DNA of 64,000 nucleotides. Origin: Christiangramia bathymodioli. Its GTDB lineage: Bacteria; Bacteroidota; Bacteroidia; Flavobacteriales; Flavobacteriaceae. Position 1 is the stretch's first letter. Each line of letters starts with the position of its first letter. Shown here one piece after another: positions 1 through 8,231 of the stretch. A model generated the notes under the pieces. The model searched no databases. It saw only the letters and a program-made list of their open reading frames with translations, and had not been told where the DNA came from. The stretch spans positions 124,001 through 188,000 of the forward strand of contig SRSL01000004.1 in assembly GCA_009735695.1 (NCBI GenBank), read 5' to 3'. The position numbers were made by a program, and so were the translations under genes.

Positions 1-266
1 ATGAAAAAGAGAAGGAATTGATCAAGCAGATCCAGCTTTTTCCTGAAACTGTTGGCCTGGCTGCAGAGAATCATTCTCCGGCTCTGATAGCGAATTACGT
101 ATACGAGCTGGTTAAATCATTCAATTCGTTCTACCAGAATGTGCCAATTCTGGGTGTAGATGATGAATCCGAAAAGATTTTCAGAGTGCAACTTTCGGCC
201 GTGGTGGCTAACCTTATTAAGTCTGGATTTGGTTTACTGGGTATCGAAGTTCCGGAAAGAATGTAA
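1..266 (+). CDS. argS: Arginyl-tRNA synthetase, C-terminal end (partial)
   Basis: The reading frame is open from the window edge (in frame from base 3) to the TAA that ends at 266. The visible 88 or so residues match the anticodon-binding helical domain at the C-terminus of class I ArgS: the ALIANYVYELVKSFNSFY segment, then GLLGIEVPERM at the extreme C-terminus, which is a family hallmark. ArgS charges tRNA-Arg in the cytoplasm. The catalytic domain lies outside the window, so nothing can be said about its start or full length. A TTG at 18 is in frame but is not a start, because the frame continues upstream of it. Confidence 0.88.
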   Translation, partial: EKEKELIKQIQLFPETVGLAAENHSPALIANYVYELVKSFNSFYQNVPILGVDDESEKIFRVQLSAVVANLIKSGFGLLGIEVPERM

Positions 267-312
267 GCTAGGGGTAGAGTTTAGAAAATTAAAAGAGAAA
301 AAGAAAATTTTC

Positions 313-338
313 GTCATGCTGAACTTGTTTCAGTATCT
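313..338. repeat. Palindromic dispersed-type repeat (GTCATGCTGAACTTGTTTCAG)
   Basis: The 26-bp unit has the inverted core CTGAA-n-TTCAG. I recognise this sequence class as a short intergenic repeat common in Bacteroidota genomes. It lies in the 183-bp gap between argS and ffh, where I see no gene. Only one copy is in this window, so its repeat status rests on recall and not on anything counted here. Confidence 0.55.
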
Positions 339-449
339 AAACGGAAAGGGCAAACGAATTTTGATTTTTGAACTTTCTCTTTCAGCTTCAAATCATTAAA
401 TTTGCAACTCGCTGCCTGGCAGCAATAGTATAAAATTACAGGAAAGATT

Positions 450-1778
450 ATGTTTGATAATTTAAGTGATAAGTTAGATAGTGCCTTTCACGTTCTGAAG
501 GGGCATGGGCAAATTACAGAGATCAACGTTGCAGAGAGCCTTAAAGAGGTGAGACGTGCACTGGTAGATGCCGATGTTAACTACAAGATTGCCAAGGATT
601 TTACCAATACGGTAAAGGAAAAGGCTCTTGGGCAGGACGTATTGAAAACCCTGAAGCCTGGACAGTTAATGGTGAAGCTTGTGAAGGACGAGCTTACCCA
701 ATTAATGGGAGGAGAAGCTGAAGGAATCAATCTTTCCGGGAATCCTTCTGTAATTTTGATGTCTGGTTTACAGGGTAGTGGTAAAACCACTTTCTCAGGT
801 AAACTGGCCAATTTCCTTAAAAATAAAAAGACTAAAAAGCCTCTTTTAGTAGCCTGCGACGTTTATCGTCCTGCGGCGATCAACCAGTTACATGTCGTTG
901 GTGAGCAGGTTGGTGTTGAGGTATATTCTGAAGAAGGTAACCAGGACCCGGTAGCTATTTCAAAGAATGCGATCGCCCATGCGAAAGAAAATGGTCATAA
1001 TGTGGTGATCATCGATACCGCGGGTAGACTTGCCGTTGATGAGGCGATGATGACCGAGATCAAGAATATTCATGATGCCATTGAGCCTCAGGAAACCCTT
1101 TTCGTGGTAGATTCCATGACCGGGCAGGATGCCGTGAATACGGCAAAAGCCTTTAATGACAGGCTGAATTTTGACGGGGTGATCCTTACCAAGCTTGATG
1201 GTGATACCAGGGGTGGTGCTGCGATCTCGATCAAATCGGTGGTTAACAAGCCTATTAAATTCATCGGTACGGGAGAGAAAATGGATGCGATAGACATCTT
1301 TTATCCGTCTCGTATGGCCGACAGGATCCTCGGAATGGGAGATGTTGTTTCCCTTGTGGAGCGTGCTCAGGAGCAGTACGATGAGGAGGAAGCAAGAAAG
1401 CTGCAGAAAAAGATCGCCAAGAACGCATTTGGATTTGACGATTTCCTTAACCAGCTTCAGCAGATCAAAAAGATGGGGTCTATGAAGGATCTGTTAGGAA
1501 TGATACCTGGAGCCGGAAAAATGCTAAAGGATGTGGATATCGATGATGATGCCTTTAAAGGCATCGAGGCGATCATTCATTCAATGACACCAGGAGAACG
1601 AAGCGAGCCTAAGATTATCAATGCCAGTAGAAAGAAAAGAATTGCGAAGGGTTCGGGTACTTCCGTTCAGGAAGTGAATCAACTATTAAAGCAATTCAAC
1701 CAGATGGGTAAAATGATGAAGATGATGCAGGGTGGCGGCGGCCGTAAAATGATGCAAATGATGAAGGGAATGAAATAA
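450..1778 (+). CDS. ffh: Signal recognition particle protein Ffh
   Basis: This 442-residue SRP54 GTPase binds signal sequences of nascent inner-membrane proteins and hands ribosomes to FtsY. The N-domain covers about residues 1-90. The G-domain has the P-loop GLQGSGKTT at 106-114, DTAGR, and TKLDGDTRGG. The M-domain ends in a methionine-rich tail (MGKMMKMMQGGGG...MMQMMKGMK) that binds SRP RNA and signal peptides. Length and domain order are normal for the family. The ATG at 450 gives the usual start MFDNLSDKL. A terminator-like hairpin overlaps the stop codon. No SRP RNA gene is visible nearby. Confidence 0.97.
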   Translation: MFDNLSDKLDSAFHVLKGHGQITEINVAESLKEVRRALVDADVNYKIAKDFTNTVKEKALGQDVLKTLKPGQLMVKLVKDELTQLMGGEAEGINLSGNPSVILMSGLQGSGKTTFSGKLANFLKNKKTKKPLLVACDVYRPAAINQLHVVGEQVGVEVYSEEGNQDPVAISKNAIAHAKENGHNVVIIDTAGRLAVDEAMMTEIKNIHDAIEPQETLFVVDSMTGQDAVNTAKAFNDRLNFDGVILTKLDGDTRGGAAISIKSVVNKPIKFIGTGEKMDAIDIFYPSRMADRILGMGDVVSLVERAQEQYDEEEARKLQKKIAKNAFGFDDFLNQLQQIKKMGSMKDLLGMIPGAGKMLKDVDIDDDAFKGIEAIIHSMTPGERSEPKIINASRKKRIAKGSGTSVQEVNQLLKQFNQMGKMMKMMQGGGGRKMMQMMKGMK

Positions 1779-1790
1779 TTCCCTTTTTTT
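1764..1790 (+). terminator. Intrinsic terminator overlapping the ffh stop codon
   Basis: AAGGGAAT (1764-1771) pairs with ATTCCCTT (1778-1785) across a 6-nt loop, followed by a run of T. The left arm is the last coding part of ffh and the stop codon lies in the loop and right arm, so a terminating ribosome would cover the hairpin. Confidence 0.6.
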
Positions 1791-1822
1791 AATATCCAAC
1801 AACACATAACACACAACTAAAC

Positions 1823-2722
1823 ATGACCATTCTCGACGGTAAAAAGGTGAGCAATGACATCAAGGATGAAATTGCTGCCGAGGTTGCCAAAATGAAAAAA
1901 CGTGGTGAGAAAGTTCCTCATCTGGCCGCAATCATAGTAGGTAAGGACGGTGCCAGTATGACCTACGTAAACTCCAAGGTGAAAGCCTGCGAACGTGTTG
2001 GTTTTGAATCCTCTTTGTACAGGCTTCCTAATACCATCAGTGAACTGGAGTTACTGGATAAAATTGAAGAACTGAACCAGAATGAAGATATAGATGGTTT
2101 TATTGTTCAGTTGCCATTGCCTCCTCAAATCGATACTCAAAAAGTACTTAATGCGGTAGATCCCGATAAGGATGTGGATGGTTTCCATCCTACTAATTTC
2201 GGAAAAATGGCTTTGGATATGACCACTTTTATTCCTGCGACGCCATTTGGAATTCTGGAGCTACTCGAGCGTTATGATATTCCAACTAAGGGGAAGCATA
2301 CCGTGGTTATAGGGAGAAGCTACATCGTGGGAAGGCCTATGAGTATTTTAATGGGTAGAAGTGGTTTTCCAGGGAATTCAACGGTTACCTTAACCCATGA
2401 ATTCACCAAGAATATTACGCAAGTGACCTCTCAGGCCGATATTATTATCATCGCAGTGGGAATTCCTGATTTTCTGAAAGGCGAAATGATCAAGGACGAT
2501 GCAGTGATCATCGATGTTGGGATCACCAGAGTTCCCGATGAGAATGCCGAAAGAGGTTATGTGATTAAAGGCGATGTTGATTTTGATAATGTGAGCAAGC
2601 GAGCGTCTTATATCACACCGGTCCCGGGAGGTGTTGGACCTATGACCGTATCCATGTTATTAAAGAATACTTTGCTGGCGAGAGAAAGACATAAGAAAAG
2701 AGCTTTGGAAGCGAAAAAATAA
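1823..2722 (+). CDS. folD: Methylenetetrahydrofolate dehydrogenase / cyclohydrolase FolD
   Basis: This bifunctional cytoplasmic enzyme interconverts 5,10-methylene-, 5,10-methenyl- and 10-formyl-tetrahydrofolate with NADP. At 299 residues it is slightly longer than the usual 280-290. Diagnostic segments are the substrate-site region AMTYVNSK-like (SMTYVNSKVKACE), QLPLPPQ, DVDGFHPTNFG, VIGRSYIVGRPMS and the C-terminal TPVPGGVGPMT. There is a short insertion (GRSGFPGNSTVTLTH) after the Rossmann motif. It sits 44 bp after ffh with an A/C-rich leader and no Shine-Dalgarno site. Confidence 0.96.
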   Translation: MTILDGKKVSNDIKDEIAAEVAKMKKRGEKVPHLAAIIVGKDGASMTYVNSKVKACERVGFESSLYRLPNTISELELLDKIEELNQNEDIDGFIVQLPLPPQIDTQKVLNAVDPDKDVDGFHPTNFGKMALDMTTFIPATPFGILELLERYDIPTKGKHTVVIGRSYIVGRPMSILMGRSGFPGNSTVTLTHEFTKNITQVTSQADIIIIAVGIPDFLKGEMIKDDAVIIDVGITRVPDENAERGYVIKGDVDFDNVSKRASYITPVPGGVGPMTVSMLLKNTLLARERHKKRALEAKK

Positions 2723-2724
2723 TT

Positions 2725-2753
2725 AAAAAGGGATCTAATTGATCCCTTTTTTT
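2725..2753. terminator. Bidirectional intrinsic terminator
   Basis: AAAAAGGGATC (2725-2735) pairs perfectly with GATCCCTTTTT (2741-2751) across a 5-nt loop. It has T-runs in both orientations and serves folD (+) and the convergent DUF1232 gene (-). Confidence 0.88.
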
Positions 2754-3162
2754 ATGCATTCTCGGCATCGGCCTGTTCTAATTTCCAATCCAGGTAATTA
2801 TGAATGTCAGATTCAATAAACCGAAGACCAAATGTAAGCACGGCAAAATCATCTATGTAACCGAGACCTGGAATAAAATCGGGCACTATGTCCAGTGGAT
2901 TCAGAATGTATATAAACGCAAACGCGATGGTCGCTATGGTAAACCATGGAACTTTAGTATAGATCCCTTTTCGGTAATCCTTGAGCATCCCGAACATCAC
3001 TTTCCCGAGTTCAGAATATTTCTTCAGCATATTCGAATTGATGATCTTATCGGCGATTTCTTCCTGATTTCTTACGGCCAATTGAACATCTTCTTCATCG
3101 ATCTTGGCGATCTCGCCGGTTACGTATTCCTCGTCTATTTCTTTTTTCTTTTTTCCGAACAT
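2752..3162 (-). CDS. DUF1232 (YkvA-like) membrane protein
   Basis: This 136-residue protein has a charged N-terminal half. A hydrophobic stretch at about residues 73-92 is followed by the DUF1232 signature LNPLDIVPDFIPGLGYIDDFAVL, recognisable by its P-D-x-x-P-D and G-x-x-D-D pattern. The family is small and membrane-associated, and its biochemical function is not established. It is the last gene of a minus-strand group (VOC protein, AI-2E transporter, this gene; 19-bp gap to the transporter) and shares the terminator with folD. Confidence 0.85.
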   Translation of the reverse strand: MFGKKKKEIDEEYVTGEIAKIDEEDVQLAVRNQEEIADKIINSNMLKKYSELGKVMFGMLKDYRKGIYTKVPWFTIATIAFAFIYILNPLDIVPDFIPGLGYIDDFAVLTFGLRFIESDIHNYLDWKLEQADAENA

Positions 3163-3181
3163 ATTCGATTTGTTTGGTTAA

Positions 3182-4201
3182 TTATAATCTGTCATGGTTA
3201 TTCCCGTATTCCTTCTTATAAATCTTTAAAATAAGCAGAAAGAGTGAAATTAGCAATGGGCCAAATATAAGCCCAATAAAGCCGAATAACGGCACCCCAA
3301 CGATCACCCCGATAAGGGTTATAAGCGGATGCACACTTGCCAGTCTCTCCAGGACATAAAGTCGTATGATATTATCGGTAGATCCCACTACCACAAATCC
3401 GTAGATGATGATGGCAACTCCCTGCCAGTCGTTACCCTGTGCAAACAGCAATATTGCCGCGGGAATAATCCCGATTGCCGTTCCAATAAATGGGATCATA
3501 GATCCAATAGCTGTGATCACGAACCAGAAGAATGGATCGGGGACGCCAAATATCAGAAAGCCGATAAGCGCGATCACACCCTGCACGATGGCCACAAGTG
3601 GTATTCCAAGGGCGTTGGATCTAACTAATGCGTTGCTTTCCCTACCTATAATTTGAAGATTCTCCTCACCCAGTGGAATATATTCCAGCATGGAGCCTCG
3701 CATAGATTGCCGGTTAGTTAGCATATAATACAGGAGAAAATACATGATACCAATTGCAATGATCGCATTGAAAGTTCCTCCAGCCAGGCTCTGTAAATTA
3801 GTGGAGATCCATCCGGTTACCGCTGAGGTATCTATACTGGAGCTTACATCATATCCAATATAATTTTCCACATTGTTCATCTGTTCCTTTACGGCTGCGA
3901 GTACCCGTTCCAGGTTTGATACCGCTTTACCAATTTTCGAGGTGAGCATGAACGCCACCAGAATCACCGGCACCAGAATTCCTATAAAAGAAAGCGCCAT
4001 TAAAAAGGATGCTGCCAGTGGAGGTTTCCAGCCTTTTGCCACGAGTTTGTTCATCCATTTTTTAAGCAGAACATACAAAGTGATGGCTCCCAGGATACCG
4101 GATAAATAGGGCAGGAGTTCTATAAAAATAAGAACCGTTAAAAAAAGTATTAGCAGCAGTACAAATAACTGTCGTACTAAAGACGGTTTAAGTCTGTTCA
4201 T
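3182..4201 (-). CDS. AI-2E / PerM family transporter
   Basis: This 339-residue polytopic inner-membrane protein has about eight hydrophobic segments. The amphipathic loop at about residues 85-130 and the conserved C-terminal half (VPDPFFWFVITAIGSMIPFIGTAIGIIPAAILLF and LIGVIVGVPLFGFIGLIFGPLL) are typical of the family formerly called UPF0118. Members include the TqsA AI-2 exporter and Na+/H+ antiporter-like proteins, so the substrate cannot be assigned from sequence. It lies between the VOC gene (32-bp gap) and the DUF1232 gene. Confidence 0.88.
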   Translation of the reverse strand: MNRLKPSLVRQLFVLLLILFLTVLIFIELLPYLSGILGAITLYVLLKKWMNKLVAKGWKPPLAASFLMALSFIGILVPVILVAFMLTSKIGKAVSNLERVLAAVKEQMNNVENYIGYDVSSSIDTSAVTGWISTNLQSLAGGTFNAIIAIGIMYFLLYYMLTNRQSMRGSMLEYIPLGEENLQIIGRESNALVRSNALGIPLVAIVQGVIALIGFLIFGVPDPFFWFVITAIGSMIPFIGTAIGIIPAAILLFAQGNDWQGVAIIIYGFVVVGSTDNIIRLYVLERLASVHPLITLIGVIVGVPLFGFIGLIFGPLLISLFLLILKIYKKEYGNNHDRL

Positions 4202-4233
4202 TTAAGTTGGTTGGTTATGGAAGAATTTGCCTT

Positions 4234-4656
4234 TTATTTGGCAAAAAGCTGACTCATATCTTTAAAAGCCTTGAATTCAAGTGCATTTCCGCAAGGATCT
4301 TTAAAGAACATGGTCGCCTGTTCTCCCGGTTTACCTTCAAATCGAATGTAGGGTTCGATTATAAAATTAATATTCTTGGTTTTCAGTAGTTTAGAAAATT
4401 CATGAAAAACATCCCATTGCAGAACCACTCCAAAATGCGGAACCGGAACATCCTTGCCATCAACGGGGTTTGAGGTAGAGGCCTTGGTTTCTGCAGGGTC
4501 CTGGTAGTGTATAACCAATTGATGACCGAAAAAATTGAAATCTACCCAATGATCACTGCTTCGTCCTTCTCCGCATCCAAGCGTTTCTTTATAGAATTTT
4601 CTGCATTTTTCAAGGTCGGAAACCGGAATGGCCAGGTGAAAGGGTTGTATCTTCAT
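4234..4656 (-). CDS. VOC family (glyoxalase / dioxygenase superfamily) protein
   Basis: This 140-residue single-module vicinal-oxygen-chelate protein begins with the beta-alpha unit [23 protein letters not shown] and ends with the paired metal-ligand region [15 protein letters not shown]. Possible ligands are His7, the His in HFGVVLQ and Glu in LEFK. The family uses a divalent metal to act on small substrates (glyoxalase I, extradiol dioxygenase, thiol transfer). The substrate here is unknown. It may be co-transcribed with the downstream transporter. Confidence 0.85.
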   Translation of the reverse strand: MKIQPFHLAIPVSDLEKCRKFYKETLGCGEGRSSDHWVDFNFFGHQLVIHYQDPAETKASTSNPVDGKDVPVPHFGVVLQWDVFHEFSKLLKTKNINFIIEPYIRFEGKPGEQATMFFKDPCGNALEFKAFKDMSQLFAK

Positions 4657-4740
4657 CTCTTACTTATATTACGAATGTTAATCGATTTAAAAATAATAAG
4701 AAGAAGGTACAAATTAGATGGGTCTCTCGCTAATTATGTG

Positions 4741-5541
4741 TTAAGATTTGTTGCGACGAGGCCTCCGAGGCTTGTCTTTCCTGTTTTTCGTGGCTTCGGA
4801 ATCGAGTGAGGCTTCTTCGGTCTTGGTACTGTCTTCGAGCAATGAGTTCAGTTTCTGAAGTTCTTCCCTGGTGAGATCACGCCATTTTCCAACCGGAACA
4901 TCCAAACCAACATTCATGATACGGATTCGTTTCAGAGCAGTTACGTCATAGCCTAAAAATTCGCACATACGCCTGATCTGCCGGTTCAATCCCTGAGTTA
5001 GAACAATTCTGAAGGTATGTTTTCCCAGTTTCTCAACTTCACATTTTCGGGTCACCGTATCCAGAATGGGCACTCCATTGCTCATTTTTCTAATAAAATC
5101 ATTGGTAATGGGTTTATTAACCGAAACGATATATTCCTTTTCGTGGTTATTTCGAGCTCTGAGAATCTTGTTTACGATATCACCATCGTTAGTAAGAAAG
5201 ATTAAGCCTTCACTGGGCTTATCCAGGCGACCAATGGGAAAGATGCGTTTTGGGTAATTGATGTAATCTATGATATTATTCTTTTCTACCCGCGTATCTG
5301 TGGTGCAAACGATCCCAACCGGTTTATTGAAGGCCAGGTAAACATTGGGTTCTTTAAGTTCGGTTTTTGATACGGTTTTACCATCTACCTGGACATCGTC
5401 TCCTTTCATAACCTTTGTTCCCATCTCTGGAACCTTCCCGTTAATGGTGATTCGGCCCTGGTCGATGAGTTTATCGGCTTCCCTTCTGGAGCAAAATCCT
5501 AACTGACTCAAATACTTGTTTATCCTTACTTCTTTTGACAT
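4741..5541 (-). CDS. rluF: 23S rRNA pseudouridine synthase, RluF-like
   Basis: This RsuA/RluB/RluF-type enzyme isomerises a uridine in 23S rRNA. An S4 domain ([30 protein letters not shown]) is followed by the catalytic domain with the active-site Asp in [11 protein letters not shown]. The REKEYIV-like strand [15 protein letters not shown] and [15 protein letters not shown] are also present. A Lys/Arg-rich tail follows. I chose the ATG at 5541 (MSKEVRINK, 266 residues). The frame extends to a TTG at 5568, but those codons contain the promoter -7 box TATCTTTG and cannot be translated from it. The RluF assignment within the family is likely, not certain. Confidence 0.9.
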   Translation of the reverse strand: MSKEVRINKYLSQLGFCSRREADKLIDQGRITINGKVPEMGTKVMKGDDVQVDGKTVSKTELKEPNVYLAFNKPVGIVCTTDTRVEKNNIIDYINYPKRIFPIGRLDKPSEGLIFLTNDGDIVNKILRARNNHEKEYIVSVNKPITNDFIRKMSNGVPILDTVTRKCEVEKLGKHTFRIVLTQGLNRQIRRMCEFLGYDVTALKRIRIMNVGLDVPVGKWRDLTREELQKLNSLLEDSTKTEEASLDSEATKNRKDKPRRPRRNKS

Positions 5542-5557
5542 ATCTATCGTTCTTCTG

Positions 5558-5565
5558 CAAAGATA
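5558..5565 (-). promoter_or_regulatory. Bacteroidota-type -7 promoter box for rluF
   Basis: The minus strand reads TATCTTTG, matching the TAnnTTTG element of the Bacteroidota primary sigma factor. It sits 16 nt upstream of the rluF ATG, implying a leader of about 10-15 nt. No well-spaced -33 TTG is obvious. Confidence 0.6.
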
Positions 5566-5623
5566 CAAGTTATGCTATGGCCTGCTAAATCAATAAAAAA
5601 TAAAAATTTTTAAAAGCTCAGGC

Positions 5624-5649
5624 AACCTTTCGTAACTTTCATTCGTCTA
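5624..5649 (+). promoter_or_regulatory. Putative ECF-type promoter (AACC-N16-CGTC) of the sigma gene
   Basis: AACC at 5624-5627 and CGTC at 5644-5647 are separated by 16 bp. This is the classic layout of ECF sigma promoters (AAC-type -35, CGTC -10). It lies 23 bp upstream of the sigma factor ATG, so the gene may drive its own transcription. It is a motif match only. Confidence 0.5.
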
Positions 5650-5672
5650 TGTAAATAGAGAGTCTTTTGAGA

Positions 5673-6239
5673 ATGGTAAAAGTTATACAGCTTTTTAAGA
5701 ACGAAACTTCTTTGATAAAAAGGGCAGCAGCCGGGAAACGGGATGCCCAGCAGAAGCTGTATGAAATTCATTCACCTAAAATGCTGAGTGTTTGTAGGCA
5801 ATACATAAGGGATATTCATCATGCTGAAGAGGTGATGCTGAACGGTTTCTTTAAGGTCTTTAATCATCTCGAAGATTTCAGAAATGACGGAAGTTTTGAG
5901 GGCTGGATGCGGCGAATCATGATACGAGAGTCGATAAGCTTCTTAAGACAATATAAAAAGCTGGAATTTCAGGAGGATCTGGGATATGAGAATAAAGAAG
6001 TATTCAATAATATCAATTCTGAGATGGAGGTTGGCGAGATTCAAAAATTAATCGATGCGCTTCCCGAAGGTTACAAAGCGGTTTTTATGCTTTACGCAGT
6101 GGAAGGTTACAAGCATTCTGAAATTGCAAAAATGCTCGATATTTCTGAAGGTACTTCAAAATCCCAGCTTTTTAAAGCCAGGAAAATGCTTCAGGAGCGA
6201 ATGGCAGAATTAAATGAGACAGGTTATGGCACCAATTAA
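5673..6239 (+). CDS. ECF RNA polymerase sigma-70 factor
   Basis: This 188-residue alternative sigma factor has region sigma2 (QKLYEIHSPKMLSVCRQYIRDIHHAEEVMLNGFFKVFNHL with the following WMRRIMIRESISFLR) and region sigma4 (LPEGYKAVFMLYAVEGYKHSEIAKMLDISEGTSKSQLFKARKMLQ). It would direct core polymerase to ECF promoters. The ATG at 5673 is preferred to the TTG two codons upstream. The stop overlaps the next gene by 14 nt, which indicates translational coupling to a putative anti-sigma factor. A matching promoter motif lies just upstream. Confidence 0.92.
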   Translation: MVKVIQLFKNETSLIKRAAAGKRDAQQKLYEIHSPKMLSVCRQYIRDIHHAEEVMLNGFFKVFNHLEDFRNDGSFEGWMRRIMIRESISFLRQYKKLEFQEDLGYENKEVFNNINSEMEVGEIQKLIDALPEGYKAVFMLYAVEGYKHSEIAKMLDISEGTSKSQLFKARKMLQERMAELNETGYGTN

Positions 6240-6984
6240 ATTTGAAGAACATATTAAGGAGCAGCTCGATAAACGCGAGATCGTCCCTTCAGAAGGAAGC
6301 TGGGATAAGTTAAATTCCAGGCTGGATAAAGCTGAAAAAAAGCCGCTAACTAGATGGTGGATGTCTGCAGCGGCGGCGGTTGCAGTAATACTCGTAGCGA
6401 GTTTGCTTTTTACAAGTAACCAACAGGATAGCATTCCTATAGTAGACAAGCCGGTAGAGGAAATTCCTGGTGGGAAGCAGCAAATGAAGCAGTCTGAAAT
6501 CCAGGTTGCAGTGGAGGAGAAAGCGGGAAATGATGACAAGGCTGAGAATAAAGTGGTAAATGGAAAAAATGTGATGGAAGCTAAAGCCAGACAACTTCAG
6601 AATAAAACCCATTCTTCAGTAGCTGCACAGTCAGGGCCTAAAAAAAGAGAACAATTCAACCCAATTTCTGTTGAACCGACAGATCTGGAAAAGGTGGCCG
6701 AAACTAAGATCGATCTGAATGCAAAAATCTTTTATTCTGAAATAAAAAAAGAAAATGATCCTGTAGAATCTCTTAATTCAGTTTCTGAAGTTGATGCGCT
6801 GCTGGCCGAAGCTACAAAAGATATGAGAGCTGAAAGAAAAAATATAGGGGCAAGAGTGGCTGCCGATATGCTGCTGAACGATGTGGAATACGAACTGGAC
6901 CAGTCATTCAGGAAAGAGGTGTTCGATTTCCTGAAGGATGAGTTTTTAAAGGCTAAAACGGCCATTGCGACCAGGAACGATTAG
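6226..6984 (+). CDS. Putative membrane anti-sigma factor
   Basis: This 252-residue protein has a short cytoplasmic N-terminus (about 1-43, with PSEGSWDKLNSRLD). One membrane segment follows at about 44-62 (WWMSAAAAVAVILVASLLF). The rest is a charged, Lys/Glu-rich, presumably periplasmic region without recognised fold. I see no zinc-binding H-x3-C-x2-C motif, so it is not a ZAS-type anti-sigma. The role is inferred from the 14-nt overlap with the ECF sigma gene and from the topology. The TTG at 6214 is a possible but weaker start. Confidence 0.65.
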   Translation: MAPIKFEEHIKEQLDKREIVPSEGSWDKLNSRLDKAEKKPLTRWWMSAAAAVAVILVASLLFTSNQQDSIPIVDKPVEEIPGGKQQMKQSEIQVAVEEKAGNDDKAENKVVNGKNVMEAKARQLQNKTHSSVAAQSGPKKREQFNPISVEPTDLEKVAETKIDLNAKIFYSEIKKENDPVESLNSVSEVDALLAEATKDMRAERKNIGARVAADMLLNDVEYELDQSFRKEVFDFLKDEFLKAKTAIATRND

Positions 6985-7094
6985 CAATCTAATAATCAAT
7001 TTTTACTATAAATCATCCCGAAAGGGTTATTCATCAATCAATTGTGATGAGGATGGCTTTTGCCTGAATCGAACAAAAATTAAACACTAAAATC

Positions 7095-8126
7095 ATGAGA
7101 CTATTTATTTTTCAACTGGTATTTTTAGCATTAAGCTGTTCAACCCAAATCGTCTACGCTCAGGATGAACAGGAGCGAACAAAAAAAGAGATCCTTGAAA
7201 CCAAGCGACAGGAGATCATCAAAGAAGAAAAGGAAAATTTGCGGCAAAAGGTCGAGGCGATTAATAAAAGGCTGGAAGACGAGGAGATTTCAGTAGAAGA
7301 AGCCGAAAAGCTGAAAAAGGAAGCCGCCGAGCTCCATGCTCTGAACATCGAAAATCGTATCGCCATCATGGAAAATGAATACGAATTTGAAGAGCGAAAT
7401 GAAGGTAATACCGGTTACGTCGCGATTGGCGAAAAGGGAAAGGTGATCACTATTCGTGTCAATGAAGAACGCGAACGAAAATATGATAAAAGAACGACAA
7501 GCGACCTGGTGATCGCAGCCGGATTCAACAACGCTCTTAGTGACGGGCAGTCTTTAAATGATTCCGATTTCAAGATCGCGGGGAGCCGGTTCTTCGAAAT
7601 TGGATGGGCCTGGAAAACCCGGGTTTTCGATAACTCCAACTGGTTGAGGTTGAAATACGGATTTTCCTTCATGTTCGACGGATTAAAGCCTACAGACAAT
7701 CGTTATTATGTAGAGGACGGGGATGAGACCTATCTTCAGGAATTCGAGTATGACCTGGATAAATCGAAATTCAGAATGGATAAGCTGGTAGCACCTGTTC
7801 ACTTTGAGTTTGGTCCGTCATCTAAAAGGGAAAGCAGGAATTATGTACGTTATTCTACCGAAGGAAAATTCAAGATCGGACTTGGGGGCTACGCCGGGGT
7901 TATGATAGGCGAGCGCCAGAAACTGAAATACGAGATCGATGGAGATAAGCAAAAGGATAAGCTAAAAGGCGATTATAATACCAATGATTTTGTGTATGGT
8001 CTTAGTGGTTACATGGGCTGGGGCTGGGCCACCTTGTATGCCAAGTATGATCTCCAACCGATATTCGCCGACCAAAATACCGATTTACATAATTTTTCAG
8101 TGGGACTAAGGTTCGACGTGGATTAG
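7095..8126 (+). CDS. Outer-membrane beta-barrel protein with periplasmic coiled coil
   Basis: This 343-residue secreted protein has a signal peptide (about 1-22, ending VYAQ). A Glu/Lys-rich heptad-like helix covers about residues 25-105. The C-terminal part, about 130-343, has alternating hydrophobic strands (e.g. FFEIGWAWKTRVFD, LSGYMGWGWATLYAKYDL) and ends in FSVGLRFDVD, as barrel proteins do. It is 110 bp after the putative anti-sigma gene and in the same orientation, so it may be a target or sensor of that sigma system. I cannot assign a transport function. Confidence 0.7.
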   Translation: MRLFIFQLVFLALSCSTQIVYAQDEQERTKKEILETKRQEIIKEEKENLRQKVEAINKRLEDEEISVEEAEKLKKEAAELHALNIENRIAIMENEYEFEERNEGNTGYVAIGEKGKVITIRVNEERERKYDKRTTSDLVIAAGFNNALSDGQSLNDSDFKIAGSRFFEIGWAWKTRVFDNSNWLRLKYGFSFMFDGLKPTDNRYYVEDGDETYLQEFEYDLDKSKFRMDKLVAPVHFEFGPSSKRESRNYVRYSTEGKFKIGLGGYAGVMIGERQKLKYEIDGDKQKDKLKGDYNTNDFVYGLSGYMGWGWATLYAKYDLQPIFADQNTDLHNFSVGLRFDVD

Positions 8127-8150
8127 CCAATCAAAAATTAGTAGTTTTGC

Positions 8151-8199
8151 AGGGCTTTAAAGAAGGCGAAAAATCCTTTTTTAAAGCCCTTCTTTTTTC
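8151..8199 (+). terminator. Intrinsic terminator after the OMP gene
   Basis: AGGGCTTTAAA (8151-8161) pairs with TTTAAAGCCCT (8180-8190) across an 18-nt loop, followed by TCTTTTTT. Confidence 0.75.
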
Positions 8200-8231
8200 G
8201 TTAATTTCAGAAACTTAAATGCATCCATAAC

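Noticed and set aside
160-399. A 79-codon frame from inside argS into the argS-ffh gap
   Set aside because: It is out of frame with argS, has an odd composition and covers the palindromic repeat.
2800-3234. A 144-codon plus-strand frame across the DUF1232 gene
   Set aside because: It is a shadow of the minus-strand frame, which has a clear family signature. It also runs across the gap into the transporter gene.
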